A stretch of 64,000 nucleotides of DNA from Dyadobacter chenwenxiniae (GTDB taxonomy: Bacteria > Bacteroidota > Bacteroidia > Cytophagales > Spirosomataceae): the NCBI RefSeq assembly GCF_022869785.1, contig NZ_CP094997.1, positions 1,736,001 to 1,800,000 of the forward strand. The letters run 5' to 3'. Below are positions 48,865 through 57,871 of the stretch, in pieces. Under the pieces are notes generated by a model. That model worked only from the letters and a program-made list of their open reading frames with translations. It had not been told where the DNA came from and did not search any database. Position 1 is the first letter of the stretch, and every line of letters starts with the position of its first letter. A program made the position numbers and the translations under genes.

Positions 48865-49707
48865 ATGCCCGTTTTCATGAAAATCCTGAGCCAAAAGACA
48901 ATTGGCTTGCTCCTGCTGATCACAACATTATTGCCTCTTGCCGGGCACGCCCAATCTCAGTTCAAAGTCATCGCATTCTTCACCGGGAAAAACGATTTGG
49001 CGCATATCAGTTTTGTTGGAGAAGCCAATAAGCGCTTTCCCGAAATGGCTAAAAATAACAACTTCACTTACGACACCACCAGTAACTGGAACAATCTGAA
49101 CGCAAATTTTCTAGCTGATTATCAAGTTGTTCTGTTTCTGGACACCAGACCCGAAACACCAGAGCAGCGTGAGGCATTTCAAAAATACATGGAGAACGGC
49201 GGTGGCTGGCTGGGTTTCCACTTCGCAGCATTTGCACTGACGCCATCGGCTTATCCGCAAAATTGGGATTGGTATCACAATGCATTTCTGGGCTCGGGCC
49301 AGTATAAAAGCAATACCTGGCGTCCAACATCGGCTATTCTGAAGGTTGAAGATTCTAAAAGTCCTGTAACCAGAGGATTATCAAAAACATTCAAAGCATC
49401 GCCTAATGAATGGTATCGCTGGGAAAAGGACCTTAAAGCGAATCCTGACATTCGAGTCCTGTTATCCATCGATCAGGCAAGCTTTCCGCTGGGAACGGGC
49501 CCGAAACAGCACGAAATCTGGCACAGTGGTTATTATCCTGTCGTTTGGACCAATAAAAAATACAAAATGGTGTATATGAATATGGGTCACAACGACATTG
49601 ATTATGAGAACAAAACAAACAAGGAACTTTCCTTCACATTCGACAATCCCACGCAGAATGAGTTGATTTTGAACACAATGCTCTGGCTGGGCAAAGCAAA
49701 AAAATAA
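48865..49707 (+). CDS. Secreted ThuA-like domain protein
   Basis: 280 residues. Signal peptide region MKILSQKTIGLLLLITTLLP; the internal ATG at 48877 is a possible start. Class-I amidotransferase-like fold with KVIAFFTGKNDLAHISFVGE, VLFLDTRPETPEQREAFQKY, MENGGGWLGFHFAAFAL and GYYPVVWTNKKYKMVYMNMG. ThuA-type domains occur in sugar-related proteins of Bacteroidota; substrate unknown. The AraC regulator starts 25 bases after its stop. Confidence 0.85.
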   Translation: MPVFMKILSQKTIGLLLLITTLLPLAGHAQSQFKVIAFFTGKNDLAHISFVGEANKRFPEMAKNNNFTYDTTSNWNNLNANFLADYQVVLFLDTRPETPEQREAFQKYMENGGGWLGFHFAAFALTPSAYPQNWDWYHNAFLGSGQYKSNTWRPTSAILKVEDSKSPVTRGLSKTFKASPNEWYRWEKDLKANPDIRVLLSIDQASFPLGTGPKQHEIWHSGYYPVVWTNKKYKMVYMNMGHNDIDYENKTNKELSFTFDNPTQNELILNTMLWLGKAKK

Positions 49708-49732
49708 TAATAAGCGTCCAAAACTTCATCAA

Positions 49733-50635
49733 ATGGAAGAAATACAAACCAGAGAATTTGAAAAAGGCAGCATGACTGGTGTCGTCTGGCAATGTGATGG
49801 CATCCGGATTGGCCACGCCGTTTCCAAATTTACCGAACTTAGCAGCTTCTCATCCAGTAGTAAAACGGATGTTGTTCGCATGCATTTCGGAATGCGGGGC
49901 AATTACAGCTTTGATTATAAGCAGCTTAATAAAACTTTTGACCTCATTGGCGGACATCATAATATGATGTATTCCCATGATTTTGATATGGTGGTCAACA
50001 ACAAAACGCTGGAATTGGAAACATTTGGCATTCAGTTCCCCAAAGACCTCTTCATCCGCTTCACAGCGCATTCGAGCGAATCTCTCAGCAGATTTTGTGA
50101 AAACATCGGGGAAGGGAGAAGCGCTATTCTTTCTGATAAATGGGGCACCATTGATTCCCCGATCCAACAGGTCATCCAGCAGATCATTCATTGCAAATAT
50201 GCCGATGATCTCAAAAAGCTGTTTTTATTATCCAAAAGCATTGAGTTGCTTGTCCTTTGCGCGGATGCGGTGAGTGCTTCTAAAACCAAAAAAGAGATTT
50301 TTATAAAAAATTCCACAGATAAGGAAAAAATCATCGCCGTAAGGGACCTGATTAACGATCGCGTACATTGTCCGCCAAACTTGTCCGAAATCGCCCAATA
50401 TGTGGGATTGAATGAATACAAGCTCAAACGTGGCTTCAAAGAGACATTTAATAACACCGTCTTTGGCTACCTCACCGACCAGCGCTTGAACCTGGCGCGA
50501 CAATATTTACTGGACACGCAGAAAACCGCCGCTGAAATTGCTTCTCAGCTGGGATATGCGACGCCGCAACATTTTAATAATGCATTCAAGAAGAAATTTG
50601 GGATCACACCTTATTTGGTTAGAAATAATCCGTGA
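49733..50635 (+). CDS. AraC-family transcriptional regulator
   Basis: 300 residues. The N-terminal ligand/dimer domain (about 1-190) is not recognisable in detail. The C-terminal AraC domain has PPNLSEIAQYVGLNEYKLKR (first helix-turn-helix, about 218-237), GFKETFNNTVFGYLTDQRLN and the second helix-turn-helix TAAEIASQLGYATPQHFNNA (about 271-290), followed by FKKKFGITPYLVR. It stands between the ThuA-like gene and the SRPBCC gene at 50723 and may control one of them. Confidence 0.92.
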   Translation: MEEIQTREFEKGSMTGVVWQCDGIRIGHAVSKFTELSSFSSSSKTDVVRMHFGMRGNYSFDYKQLNKTFDLIGGHHNMMYSHDFDMVVNNKTLELETFGIQFPKDLFIRFTAHSSESLSRFCENIGEGRSAILSDKWGTIDSPIQQVIQQIIHCKYADDLKKLFLLSKSIELLVLCADAVSASKTKKEIFIKNSTDKEKIIAVRDLINDRVHCPPNLSEIAQYVGLNEYKLKRGFKETFNNTVFGYLTDQRLNLARQYLLDTQKTAAEIASQLGYATPQHFNNAFKKKFGITPYLVRNNP

Positions 50636-50722
50636 AGCGCAATAGTGATGAGGTCAAAAGCCGCTAAAATTGCAGAAACTTAATGCTTTTTGCTAACCAC
50701 CAACATTAACAGAAAATCACAA

Positions 50723-51178
50723 ATGGCTGAACAACTCATTGTCAAAAATAGCATTACAATCAATGCTCCTGCTTCCGCAGTATGGGACGCATTAATCAAT
50801 CCTGAAAAAACAAAAAAATACATGTTTGGTTGCGAAACAGTTTCCGACTGGAAAGTGGGTAGCGAATTGTTGTGGCGAGGTCAATATGAAGGAAACGAGA
50901 TCGTGTATGTAAAGGGCAAAATTGTCGAAATCCAGCCGGAAAAATTACTGATTTACACAACCATTGATCCCAATTCCAGCATTGAGGATGTGCCCGAAAA
51001 TTATGTCGATGTGACATATGAACTCGTATCTCAGCAAGGTAAGACGGTTCTAAATGTTTCGCAAGGCGATTTCAGCACGGTTGCAAATGGAGAAAGCCGT
51101 TACCAGGATTCCTACAACAATGGGGATGGCTGGAACCCCATCCTTGTAGAAATTAAAAAACTGGTCGAAAACAGCTGA
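50723..51178 (+). CDS. SRPBCC / AHSA1-type protein, paralogue of 46147-46593
   Basis: The frame opens at 50690 with an alternative start; the ATG at 50723 (MAEQLIVKNSITINAPASAV) is chosen. 151 residues. VWDALINPEKTKKYMFGCET, VSDWKVGSELLWRGQYEGNE and IVEIQPEKLLIYTTIDPNS parallel the other copy. It follows the AraC gene by 87 bases and is convergent with a small acidic protein gene. Ligand unknown. Confidence 0.85.
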   Translation: MAEQLIVKNSITINAPASAVWDALINPEKTKKYMFGCETVSDWKVGSELLWRGQYEGNEIVYVKGKIVEIQPEKLLIYTTIDPNSSIEDVPENYVDVTYELVSQQGKTVLNVSQGDFSTVANGESRYQDSYNNGDGWNPILVEIKKLVENS

Positions 51179-51180
51179 TA

Positions 51181-51444
51181 TCAGGGATTTTCCGACTCAA
51201 TTTCCCCTACTTCCTGTTCGTCAGTTTCTTCGGCGGGCTCGTCTGTTTCCTCATCTGGCTCGTCCGAAGTAAATCTGTTACCTGTACTCACATCGGGAGC
51301 ATCGGCGCCTGGCACTTCCGGAGTTGTATTCATGGGGCCCATTTGACCCGGTTCCCCATAACTCGGCACCGGTTGCTGCCTTGGCTGTCTATCGCGGGTT
51401 TCGTCGTCGAGCGTTTCTTCGCGCTTTTCTGTCTGAGATTTCAT
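51181..51444 (-). CDS. Small acidic low-complexity protein
   Basis: 87 residues, highly charged. The first third is rich in Glu, Arg and Gln (MKSQTEKREETLDDETRDRQ), the middle holds Pro/Gly (SYGEPGQMGPMNTTPEVP) and the end is a Glu/Asp/Thr run (DEPDEETDEPAEETDEQEVG). No domain, no membrane segment. Probably disordered. It may be a real gene because it is tightly packed between its neighbours, but function is unknown. Confidence 0.55.
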   Translation of the reverse strand: MKSQTEKREETLDDETRDRQPRQQPVPSYGEPGQMGPMNTTPEVPGADAPDVSTGNRFTSDEPDEETDEPAEETDEQEVGEIESENP

Positions 51445-51501
51445 ATTGTCCAGTTTAATTTTTGCCGGAATTGCAAAAAACCGTGCCTCAGGACCTTAGG
51501 C

Positions 51502-52725
51502 TTATTTCCGCTGCATCAGGGCCATGTAAAACCCGTCGGTGCCATCCTTTGCAGCGGAGGTGCGATGTGCGGAAATAAATTTCCAATCCTTTTTATTGGC
51601 TTTCATGAACCGCTTGACCTGATCCTCAGACTCAGACGGAAGCACGCTGCATGTAGCATAAACCATTTTACCGCCTGGTTTGACCATTTGGCTATAATTA
51701 TTCAAAATCTGCCATTGCACTTTTTTGATTTCATCCAGGAATTGCGGTTTCAGCTTCCATTTTGAGTCGGGATTTCTTCTTAACACACCCAAACCTGAGC
51801 ACGGCACATCAAGTAGCAAACGATCTGCTGTTCCTGCGAGTGTTTCAATGAGCTTTTCAGACGAAATGAGCATGGTTTCCAGGTTTTTCACGCCGTTGCG
51901 GGCAGCGCGCTTTTCCAGTTCAAGCAATTTGTGGTGCTCAATGTCCATAGCCAGGATTGAACCCTCATTATTGAGCAGCGCCGCGATGTGCAATGTTTTT
52001 CCGCCAGCACCAGCACAGGCGTCAATTACACTATGTCCGGGTTGAATGTCCAGATATGGTGCAATCAGCTGGGAACCAGCATCCTGAACTTCGAAAAATC
52101 CTTGTTTGAATGCTTCCTGGTTCAGCACATTCTGGCGTTTTTTTAAAACCAGCGCATTGGGAATGTTAGCGATTTCCGCAGCGCCGTCTTCCCCAAACCC
52201 TTCCTTAACCGTTTGAACATCACTTTTTAATGTATTTACGCGAATAACAACGGGAGCCTGCTGATTTAATGCAGCAATTTCTGCATCCCAGGCTTCACCC
52301 AGTTCCTCTGCTCCGATTGAGTCAATCCAATCCGGGATAGACTGGGCAACTTTGCGAACGCTAAGGCCTTCCTGATATCTGGATAAGATATTTACTGCAT
52401 CCATGTCCTCAAACTCGGGCCATTCTGGTAAATTTCCGTCATCCTCTGTTTTCAATTGAACCGGTTTGATGATCTGCCATGTGCCCACAATTTTCCAAAA
52501 TTCTTCCGGCTCAGATACTCTTTCAATGTCTGCCGAAAATTTGATCAGGCGCCACCAGCGCACGATCTCATACGTGTTGCCCGCAATAAATGCGCGATCA
52601 CGTGCACCCCACTTTTTATTGGTTTTCAAAAGTTGTTCAACAACCCTGTCGGCTTGACGGTTCTTTACGAAAATATGCTGCAATGCTTCAACCGTTGCCG
52701 CAACAAGTCCTTTATAAAGTTTCAA
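51502..52725 (-). CDS. RsmB/NOP-family RNA cytosine-5 methyltransferase
   Basis: 407 residues. The NusB-like N-terminal part (RADRVVEQLLKTNKKWGARD) is followed by the methyltransferase domain: SAM site VIDACAGAGGKTLHIAALLN (about 232-250), LLLDVPCSGLGVLRRNPDSK with the first motif cysteine (about 308), and MVYATCSVLPSESEDQVKRF with the catalytic cysteine (about 352). RsmB itself makes m5C967 in 16S rRNA; another rRNA site is possible for this member. Confidence 0.9.
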   Translation of the reverse strand: MKLYKGLVAATVEALQHIFVKNRQADRVVEQLLKTNKKWGARDRAFIAGNTYEIVRWWRLIKFSADIERVSEPEEFWKIVGTWQIIKPVQLKTEDDGNLPEWPEFEDMDAVNILSRYQEGLSVRKVAQSIPDWIDSIGAEELGEAWDAEIAALNQQAPVVIRVNTLKSDVQTVKEGFGEDGAAEIANIPNALVLKKRQNVLNQEAFKQGFFEVQDAGSQLIAPYLDIQPGHSVIDACAGAGGKTLHIAALLNNEGSILAMDIEHHKLLELEKRAARNGVKNLETMLISSEKLIETLAGTADRLLLDVPCSGLGVLRRNPDSKWKLKPQFLDEIKKVQWQILNNYSQMVKPGGKMVYATCSVLPSESEDQVKRFMKANKKDWKFISAHRTSAAKDGTDGFYMALMQRK

Positions 52726-52824
52726 AATATCTTATTTAAACAAATGATGCAGTAAAAATGGCGATGTCTGACGTACAAAACAATATTTCCAAAACGAAGG
52801 CATGGTTTTTAAGCCGGGTAATAT

Positions 52825-54063
52825 ATGGACAGCTACATGATTACCCTCACCATTATCGGAATAGCGACGCTCGGGATGGCCTGGATGCCTTCGTTCACGA
52901 AGACGACAGGCATTTCTGACTCGGTCGTTTATGTTGTCCTTGGTGTAATCGTCTATGGGCTTCTGGACATTCTCCCGAATCCTAATCCGCTTACATTCAA
53001 TGTTCAGACCATTCATTTAACGGAATTGGTCGTCGTCGTTTCCCTGATGGGGACGGGTCTGAAAATTGATAAACCATTTTCCTTCAAAGCCTGGTCAGTC
53101 CCATTTCGCATGCTTACGATCACAATGGTGCTATGCATTGCGGCAGTGAGCATGATTGCATATTACTTCCTGCATTTTGACCTGGCTTCCGCCCTTTTGC
53201 TGGGTGCTGTGCTGGCGCCAACGGACCCGGTTTTAGCCGCTGATGTGCAGGTGGGGCCTCCAATGGAACAGGTCAAAGACGAAGTGCGCTTCTCGCTCAC
53301 CGCAGAGGCCGGCATGAACGACGGTATGGCGTTCCCCTTCACCTGGCTGGCCATTTTGCTGGCAGGCTCCGCAACAGGCGAATTTGGTGAGATTTTGGGA
53401 GACTGGTTTCAGATTGATCTGGCTTATAAAATCGTCGTGGGAATAGCATTAGGCATTCTCTTAGGCCGGGTTCTGGCATATGTTATTTTCAACTTTTCTG
53501 AAAAGCGAAAATCAATCAGTCTGAATGATGGCTTCATTGCCGTGGCAGCGGCACTGGCGATATTTGGTCTTGTGGAATTGATTGGCGGATATGGATTTGT
53601 GGCTGTCTTCGTGGCAGCCGTCACCATGCGCAATTACGAGTTCAACCATCAGTTTCATAAGGATCTGCATAGCTTTTCTGACCAGACAGAGCGTATTCTC
53701 GTCGCCATTGTGCTGCTTATTTTCGGTGGCAGTCTTGTGCATGGTATTTTGGATCATTTGACCTGGCCATATGCGCTGCTATCCTTGTTTTTTCTGCTGA
53801 TAATCCGGCCTGTTTCGTCTTTGATAGCATTGATTGGCACGAAACTGCATTTTAAGGAAAGAATGGGCATAGGTTTTTACGGGATCCGCGGTGTGGGTTC
53901 CTTCTATTATCTGGCTTTTGCATTGAATAAAGAAACTTTTCTGATGGGTAAAGAACTCTGGTCCACCGTTTCATTCATTGTATTATTATCCGTCGCTATA
54001 CACGGGCTCACGGCAACACACGTCATGACAAGCCTTGAAAAGAAGTTTTCCAGATCGGTTTGA
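52825..54063 (+). CDS. Cation:proton antiporter (CPA1/NhaP type)
   Basis: 412 residues with about 12 transmembrane helices (ITLTIIGIATLGMAWM; MLTITMVLCIAAVSMIAYYF; ALLSLFFLLIIRPVSSLIAL). The ion-binding helix has LLLGAVLAPTDPVLAADVQV, and the SLTAEAGMNDGMAFPFTWLA segment carries the ND pair of CPA1 exchangers. Predicted to exchange sodium or potassium for protons in the inner membrane. The next reading frame starts within its stop region, but that gene's start is placed 33 bases later (54096). Confidence 0.92.
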   Translation: MDSYMITLTIIGIATLGMAWMPSFTKTTGISDSVVYVVLGVIVYGLLDILPNPNPLTFNVQTIHLTELVVVVSLMGTGLKIDKPFSFKAWSVPFRMLTITMVLCIAAVSMIAYYFLHFDLASALLLGAVLAPTDPVLAADVQVGPPMEQVKDEVRFSLTAEAGMNDGMAFPFTWLAILLAGSATGEFGEILGDWFQIDLAYKIVVGIALGILLGRVLAYVIFNFSEKRKSISLNDGFIAVAAALAIFGLVELIGGYGFVAVFVAAVTMRNYEFNHQFHKDLHSFSDQTERILVAIVLLIFGGSLVHGILDHLTWPYALLSLFFLLIIRPVSSLIALIGTKLHFKERMGIGFYGIRGVGSFYYLAFALNKETFLMGKELWSTVSFIVLLSVAIHGLTATHVMTSLEKKFSRSV

Positions 54064-54095
54064 CGTCCATTCATACTATCTTAAATAAAACAAAT

Positions 54096-54560
54096 ATGGA
54101 AACCCAAAGCACCATCATCTGCCCGCCGGAACTTACATCCCGTCCACTTGGCCTTAAAGTGGAAAAACTGATTGCATTACCCGTTTCAAAGGTTTTTAAA
54201 GCCTGGACCAGTCAGATCGATCTCTGGTTTGCTTCTCCCGGTTCCTTTTTGGGTAAGGCCGAAAACAATACGCCGTTCTATTTTGAAACTTCTTACCAAG
54301 GTGTCAGACACCCGCATTACGGCCGTTTCTTGACGGTTCGGGAGAATGAAAAGATCGAGCTTACCTGGGTTACAGGTGAAGGTGGAACGGAGGGCGCAGA
54401 AACTGTTTTGACAGTAAACTTGTCCGGAGTCGACAATGGCACATTTTTAAGCCTTACCCATGCCGGATTTGCCAGTGAATCTTCCAGGAACAATCATCAG
54501 GAAGCCTGGCCGGTTGTCCTTGCCCAGCTTGAAGAACGTATGTCCAGACCCGCTGACTAA
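54096..54560 (+). CDS. SRPBCC / AHSA1-type protein
   Basis: The frame opens at 54060; the ATG at 54096 (METQSTIICPPELTSRPLGL) is chosen. 154 residues. Motifs KVEKLIALPVSKVFKAWTSQ, IDLWFASPGSFLGKAENN and HYGRFLTVRENEKIELTWV, with the closing FASESSRNNHQEAWPVVLAQ, match AHSA1-type proteins. It likely forms a transcript with the antiporter. Its last four bases overlap the convergent histidine kinase gene. Confidence 0.85.
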   Translation: METQSTIICPPELTSRPLGLKVEKLIALPVSKVFKAWTSQIDLWFASPGSFLGKAENNTPFYFETSYQGVRHPHYGRFLTVRENEKIELTWVTGEGGTEGAETVLTVNLSGVDNGTFLSLTHAGFASESSRNNHQEAWPVVLAQLEERMSRPAD

Positions 54561-55783
54561 TAAATATTTTGAGGAAGGTTAACCTCGAATGTCGTTCCCT
54601 TTCCAACATCGGAGGAAATGGACATTTCGCCTCCCAGGCTTTCAACCAGATGCCGAACGAGCGCTAAACCGAAACCAAAACCCTGTTCGCCGCCAGTTCC
54701 ACCAGTGGATGACGCATTGCCGGACATAACCGCTTCAATACTTTCCGCATTCAAACCTACACCGGTGTCGGAAACGGCGATTTGAAGCGTGGGCACTTCC
54801 AATGTAATGGCCAGTTTTAAATCAACGGTCACCGTGCCGCCCGCGGGTGTGAACTTGATTGCGTTTGAAATCAGGTTTCCGGTTATCTGAAGCAGTTTGT
54901 TTTTTGAGAAAGCAACATTTTCTGTCAAAGCACTCGTGTTGACTATGAAATTGACGTGCTTATGCTTGGCTTGGGGTTCGTACAGTCTAAGCAACTTATC
55001 CTTAAACATGGTCAGATTAAAGCGGCTGTTGTCCGTTACAACGTTTGCTGCATTCAGCGACTTCTTTTCTTTGTGCGATTCCAGGATTTCCTCTGCGAGA
55101 TCCAGTATCGAATTCCCGCTTTTATGGATCAGGTTGATAAATTCCAGGACTTCGTCCATTTGATTATCATCTCCCTGATCCTTGATAATCTGAGCTAATC
55201 CTACAATCCCTCCCAATGGCCCGCGAATATCATGTGCCACTTTCTTTTGCGTTTGCTTGGCCTCATTCAACTTGGAACGAAGGTTTTCAAGGACTTTATG
55301 GGTTTTTAAGCGGCCGACGATCTCATCCGCGATGATCTTGATCAGCTCGATTTTTTCCGGGTCCAGCGTTTTTTGTTCCTTGTCCAGCACGCACAATGCA
55401 CCAATTTGGAGCCCATTGCTTGTTTTCAACGGGACGCCATAATAATAACGCACATTGGGATTACCAGTCACGTAATCCTTATCCTTGAAGCGGTTATCAG
55501 CAGACAGGTCCAACACCTCAAAATGCTCTGCTTCCATGATGGTATACTGGCAAACCGAGTCCTCCCGCAGCATCTGATCTAAGTCAAGTCCGTAGTTGGA
55601 AATGGTCCATTGCGTCAGCGAATCGATGAGATTAACCAAAGATATTGATGTGCCGGTGACCTTGGCGGCCAGTTTTGCTAAATCTTTGAATGTTTCGTGG
55701 AGGTCAGCGTAATCAAGATCGAAATCGGCGAGGCTCAGTAACCTTTCCATTTCGTTTTCAGGGATCGGAGGCAAATTTTTCAA
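54557..55783 (-). CDS. Sensor histidine kinase with N-terminal GAF domain
   Basis: The frame opens at 55966, but the start is uncertain. A TTG at 55783 gives the usual N-terminus (KNLPPIPENEMERLLSLADF); an ATG at 55750 is the alternative, and the longer form lacks any recognisable domain. About 408 residues. The GAF domain (about 25-160) has DSLTQWTISNYGLDLDQML and VPLKTSNGLQIGALCVLDKE. The kinase core has H-box KKVAHDIRGPLGGIVGLAQI (His near 180), N-box NLISNAIKFTP, G1 VSDTGVGL and G2 GFGFGLALVRHLVESLGG. No transmembrane segment, so it is probably cytoplasmic. No response regulator is adjacent. Confidence 0.88.
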   Translation of the reverse strand: MKNLPPIPENEMERLLSLADFDLDYADLHETFKDLAKLAAKVTGTSISLVNLIDSLTQWTISNYGLDLDQMLREDSVCQYTIMEAEHFEVLDLSADNRFKDKDYVTGNPNVRYYYGVPLKTSNGLQIGALCVLDKEQKTLDPEKIELIKIIADEIVGRLKTHKVLENLRSKLNEAKQTQKKVAHDIRGPLGGIVGLAQIIKDQGDDNQMDEVLEFINLIHKSGNSILDLAEEILESHKEKKSLNAANVVTDNSRFNLTMFKDKLLRLYEPQAKHKHVNFIVNTSALTENVAFSKNKLLQITGNLISNAIKFTPAGGTVTVDLKLAITLEVPTLQIAVSDTGVGLNAESIEAVMSGNASSTGGTGGEQGFGFGLALVRHLVESLGGEMSISSDVGKGTTFEVNLPQNIY

Positions 55784-56270
55784 TTTATAAAAATAGGATG
55801 CTGGTTTATTGCTTCGAATATACTTACAAAAAGTAAAATGTATCAAATCAATTCTAAGCAAAATCATACGCTTTATCTGAGCATGACTTTTGTATGCAAA
55901 CTGTTGAAATACATAATGCCGACGAAGCCAGTCTGTAAAAAAGAGCAGGGCATGGAGCAGATTCAAGCGTTATCAGTCTTGGAATAATTCAGTTCAAATA
56001 TCACACAAGTGTTGTATATTGTGCCGGGTTTGCGCCTCCGCTAATGTGACAAAAAACAGCCAGAAAATTTCGCGAATGAATCTAACGGTGTTAGAAGTGC
56101 AATCTAACATTGATAGATTAATAATCATCATTAAAAATAAGCTTTTTAAGTGTCGTATATGCATTTTAACTGTATTGGCTCTTTCGGTGACAAAAATCCC
56201 AGCATTTTAGCAGTAGTACATTTTAAAGACATCATTTGTAAGAAATTAAGCTGAGCCATATTTAAATCAG
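55784..56270. promoter_or_regulatory. Intergenic region with TCTAAC half-sites
   Basis: 487 bases without a convincing gene. The perfect palindrome TCTAAC-GGT-GTTAGA is at 56081-56095, followed by TCTAAC at 56103 and TAGATT, giving four related half-sites within about 35 bases. ATACTTACAAAAAGTAAAATG at about 55822 resembles the TACTTTT motif of other gaps. The short open frame 56019-56210 has no domain, so I do not call it. Confidence 0.4.
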
Positions 56271-56708
56271 ATGTATAAAATTGCTTTTACCATATTTTTG
56301 GCATTTATTTTTTGTAACGTTATTGGCCAATCCAGCCCTGGTGATCAGATATTGGGAGAATGGGTGAATGAAGAAAAAGATACGCGGATCGAGGTTTATA
56401 AGAACGGCACACAGTATGCCGGAAGGCTGATCTGGGCTCTAAATCTTATGGAAGCCGATGGCCAGACCCTGCGCAAAGACGTTAACAATACCGAGGAAAA
56501 ACTCCGAAACAGAAGCGTTGCCAATATTGATCTCTTACATGGTTTCATATTCAGTGAGGGAATTTGGGACGATGGGAAAATGTATGATCCCAAAAGCGGA
56601 AAAACTTACAACTGTTTGTTAAAATTAAGAAATGACAAGCTTGAAATCCGTGGCTATGTCGGCATTCCGCTGCTTGGCAGAACGACCTACTGGGAACGTG
56701 TCTTATAA
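56271..56708 (+). CDS. Secreted DUF2147-family protein
   Basis: 145 residues with signal peptide MYKIAFTIFLAFIFCNVIG. The DUF2147 pattern is ILGEWVNEEKDTRIEVYKNG, YAGRLIWALNLME, LLHGFIFSEGIWDDGKMYDP and YNCLLKLRNDKLEIRGYVGI, ending TYWERV. A lipocalin-like beta fold is expected; function unknown. A small CCCTT-CT-AAGGG hairpin follows at 56763-56774. Confidence 0.88.
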   Translation: MYKIAFTIFLAFIFCNVIGQSSPGDQILGEWVNEEKDTRIEVYKNGTQYAGRLIWALNLMEADGQTLRKDVNNTEEKLRNRSVANIDLLHGFIFSEGIWDDGKMYDPKSGKTYNCLLKLRNDKLEIRGYVGIPLLGRTTYWERVL

Positions 56709-56793
56709 GCTATTTAAAGCCCTTTTTTGCGCCTAACTATACGTAAGGAAAGCATATTTTATCCCTTCTAAGGGAATACAAAAGGCAAAGCTG

Positions 56794-56817
56794 GTGTTCT
56801 CTTGTAAATAGGAACAC
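56794..56817. promoter_or_regulatory. GTGTTC-N12-GAACAC inverted repeat before the monooxygenase gene
   Basis: Six-base arms ending five bases before the start codon at 56822. A possible operator, for example for the WYL regulator encoded downstream. Confidence 0.35.
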
Positions 56818-56821
56818 GCAT

Positions 56822-57835
56822 ATGAAACATATAAAATTAGGCATACTGGACCAGTCTGTTGTAAGACAGGGCGCTACGGTTCAGGAAGCCATTCAGGAGA
56901 CTATTTCCACAGCAAAGCTTGCCGAAGATCTGGGATATAGCCGTTTCTGGATTTCTGAACATCATAATTCAACATTTATTGCAGGATCCACGCCAGAAGT
57001 GCTGATGGTGAAACTGGCTGACGCCACGAACCATATCCGCATCGGATCAGGAGGGATCATGCTGCCCAACCATAGCGCATTAAAAGTGGCCGAGAATTTC
57101 AGAATGCTGGAAACACTTTTTCCGGGCCGTATAGATCTGGGAATGGGCCGCGCGCCGGGCACAGACCGCATTACTTCTTCTCTGCTAAATCCTTCCAACG
57201 ATTTCAGTGAAAGCAGCTATCTTCGTCAGTTAGAGCATTTACAGCATTTTTTCAGAGATACAGCAGGAACAGAGCGTGGTTTTATTTACGCTGCACCGCA
57301 GTCGACCACGATCCCCATGCAATGGATCCTGAGTTCCAGCGGCGGCAGCAGCAACATTGCGGCGAGATTTGGAATGGGACTGGCTGTTGCGAAGTTTATC
57401 AATGGATTTGTGAAACCGGATGTGATCGAAACCTACCGCAAAAATTTCCGGCCATCCGATCAGTACGCCCAGCCACACGCTTTGCTTTCCGTTTTTGTCC
57501 TGTGCGGCGAGACAGAGGAAAAAGCATTGGAAATGCGTAAAATGATGGACTACATTCTGGTAGAATTTGAAAAAGGTAAATTCGGCCCGTTCCCGGACGC
57601 CGACACTGTAAGAAAATACCGCTTTACCGAAGGAGAGCTGGAACGCATACGTTATAACAGCGGCAGGATTGTCTCGGGCACCAAAGAAGATGTGAAGGAG
57701 CAGCTGACCAGGCTCGCGGACGACTTCGATGTTGACGAAATTATTATTTCCACCATGGCCGACAGCAATGAGAGCAGAGTAAGATCTTTTGAATTAATTT
57801 CTGAGGCATTTAATTTGAGAGAACCGGTTCAATAA
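56822..57835 (+). CDS. LLM-class flavin-dependent monooxygenase (luciferase-like)
   Basis: 337 residues, TIM-barrel family using reduced FMN and oxygen. Motifs are LGILDQSVVRQGATVQEAIQ, AEDLGYSRFWISEHHNS, IRIGSGGIMLPNHSALKVAE, FRMLETLFPGRIDLGMGRAP and LSSSGGSSNIAARFGMGLAV. It resembles the MsnO8-like subgroup. It starts a three-gene unit with a WYL regulator and an FMN reductase, which could supply the reduced flavin. Substrate unknown. Confidence 0.92.
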   Translation: MKHIKLGILDQSVVRQGATVQEAIQETISTAKLAEDLGYSRFWISEHHNSTFIAGSTPEVLMVKLADATNHIRIGSGGIMLPNHSALKVAENFRMLETLFPGRIDLGMGRAPGTDRITSSLLNPSNDFSESSYLRQLEHLQHFFRDTAGTERGFIYAAPQSTTIPMQWILSSSGGSSNIAARFGMGLAVAKFINGFVKPDVIETYRKNFRPSDQYAQPHALLSVFVLCGETEEKALEMRKMMDYILVEFEKGKFGPFPDADTVRKYRFTEGELERIRYNSGRIVSGTKEDVKEQLTRLADDFDVDEIIISTMADSNESRVRSFELISEAFNLREPVQ

Positions 57836-57871
57836 GTTTATTTTTGTGGCAAATCCATTAGCCAGCCACAA

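Noticed and set aside
56019..56210. 63-codon frame in the gap before the DUF2147 gene
   Set aside because: No domain, and base composition is that of the gap. A small protein cannot be excluded but is not supported.
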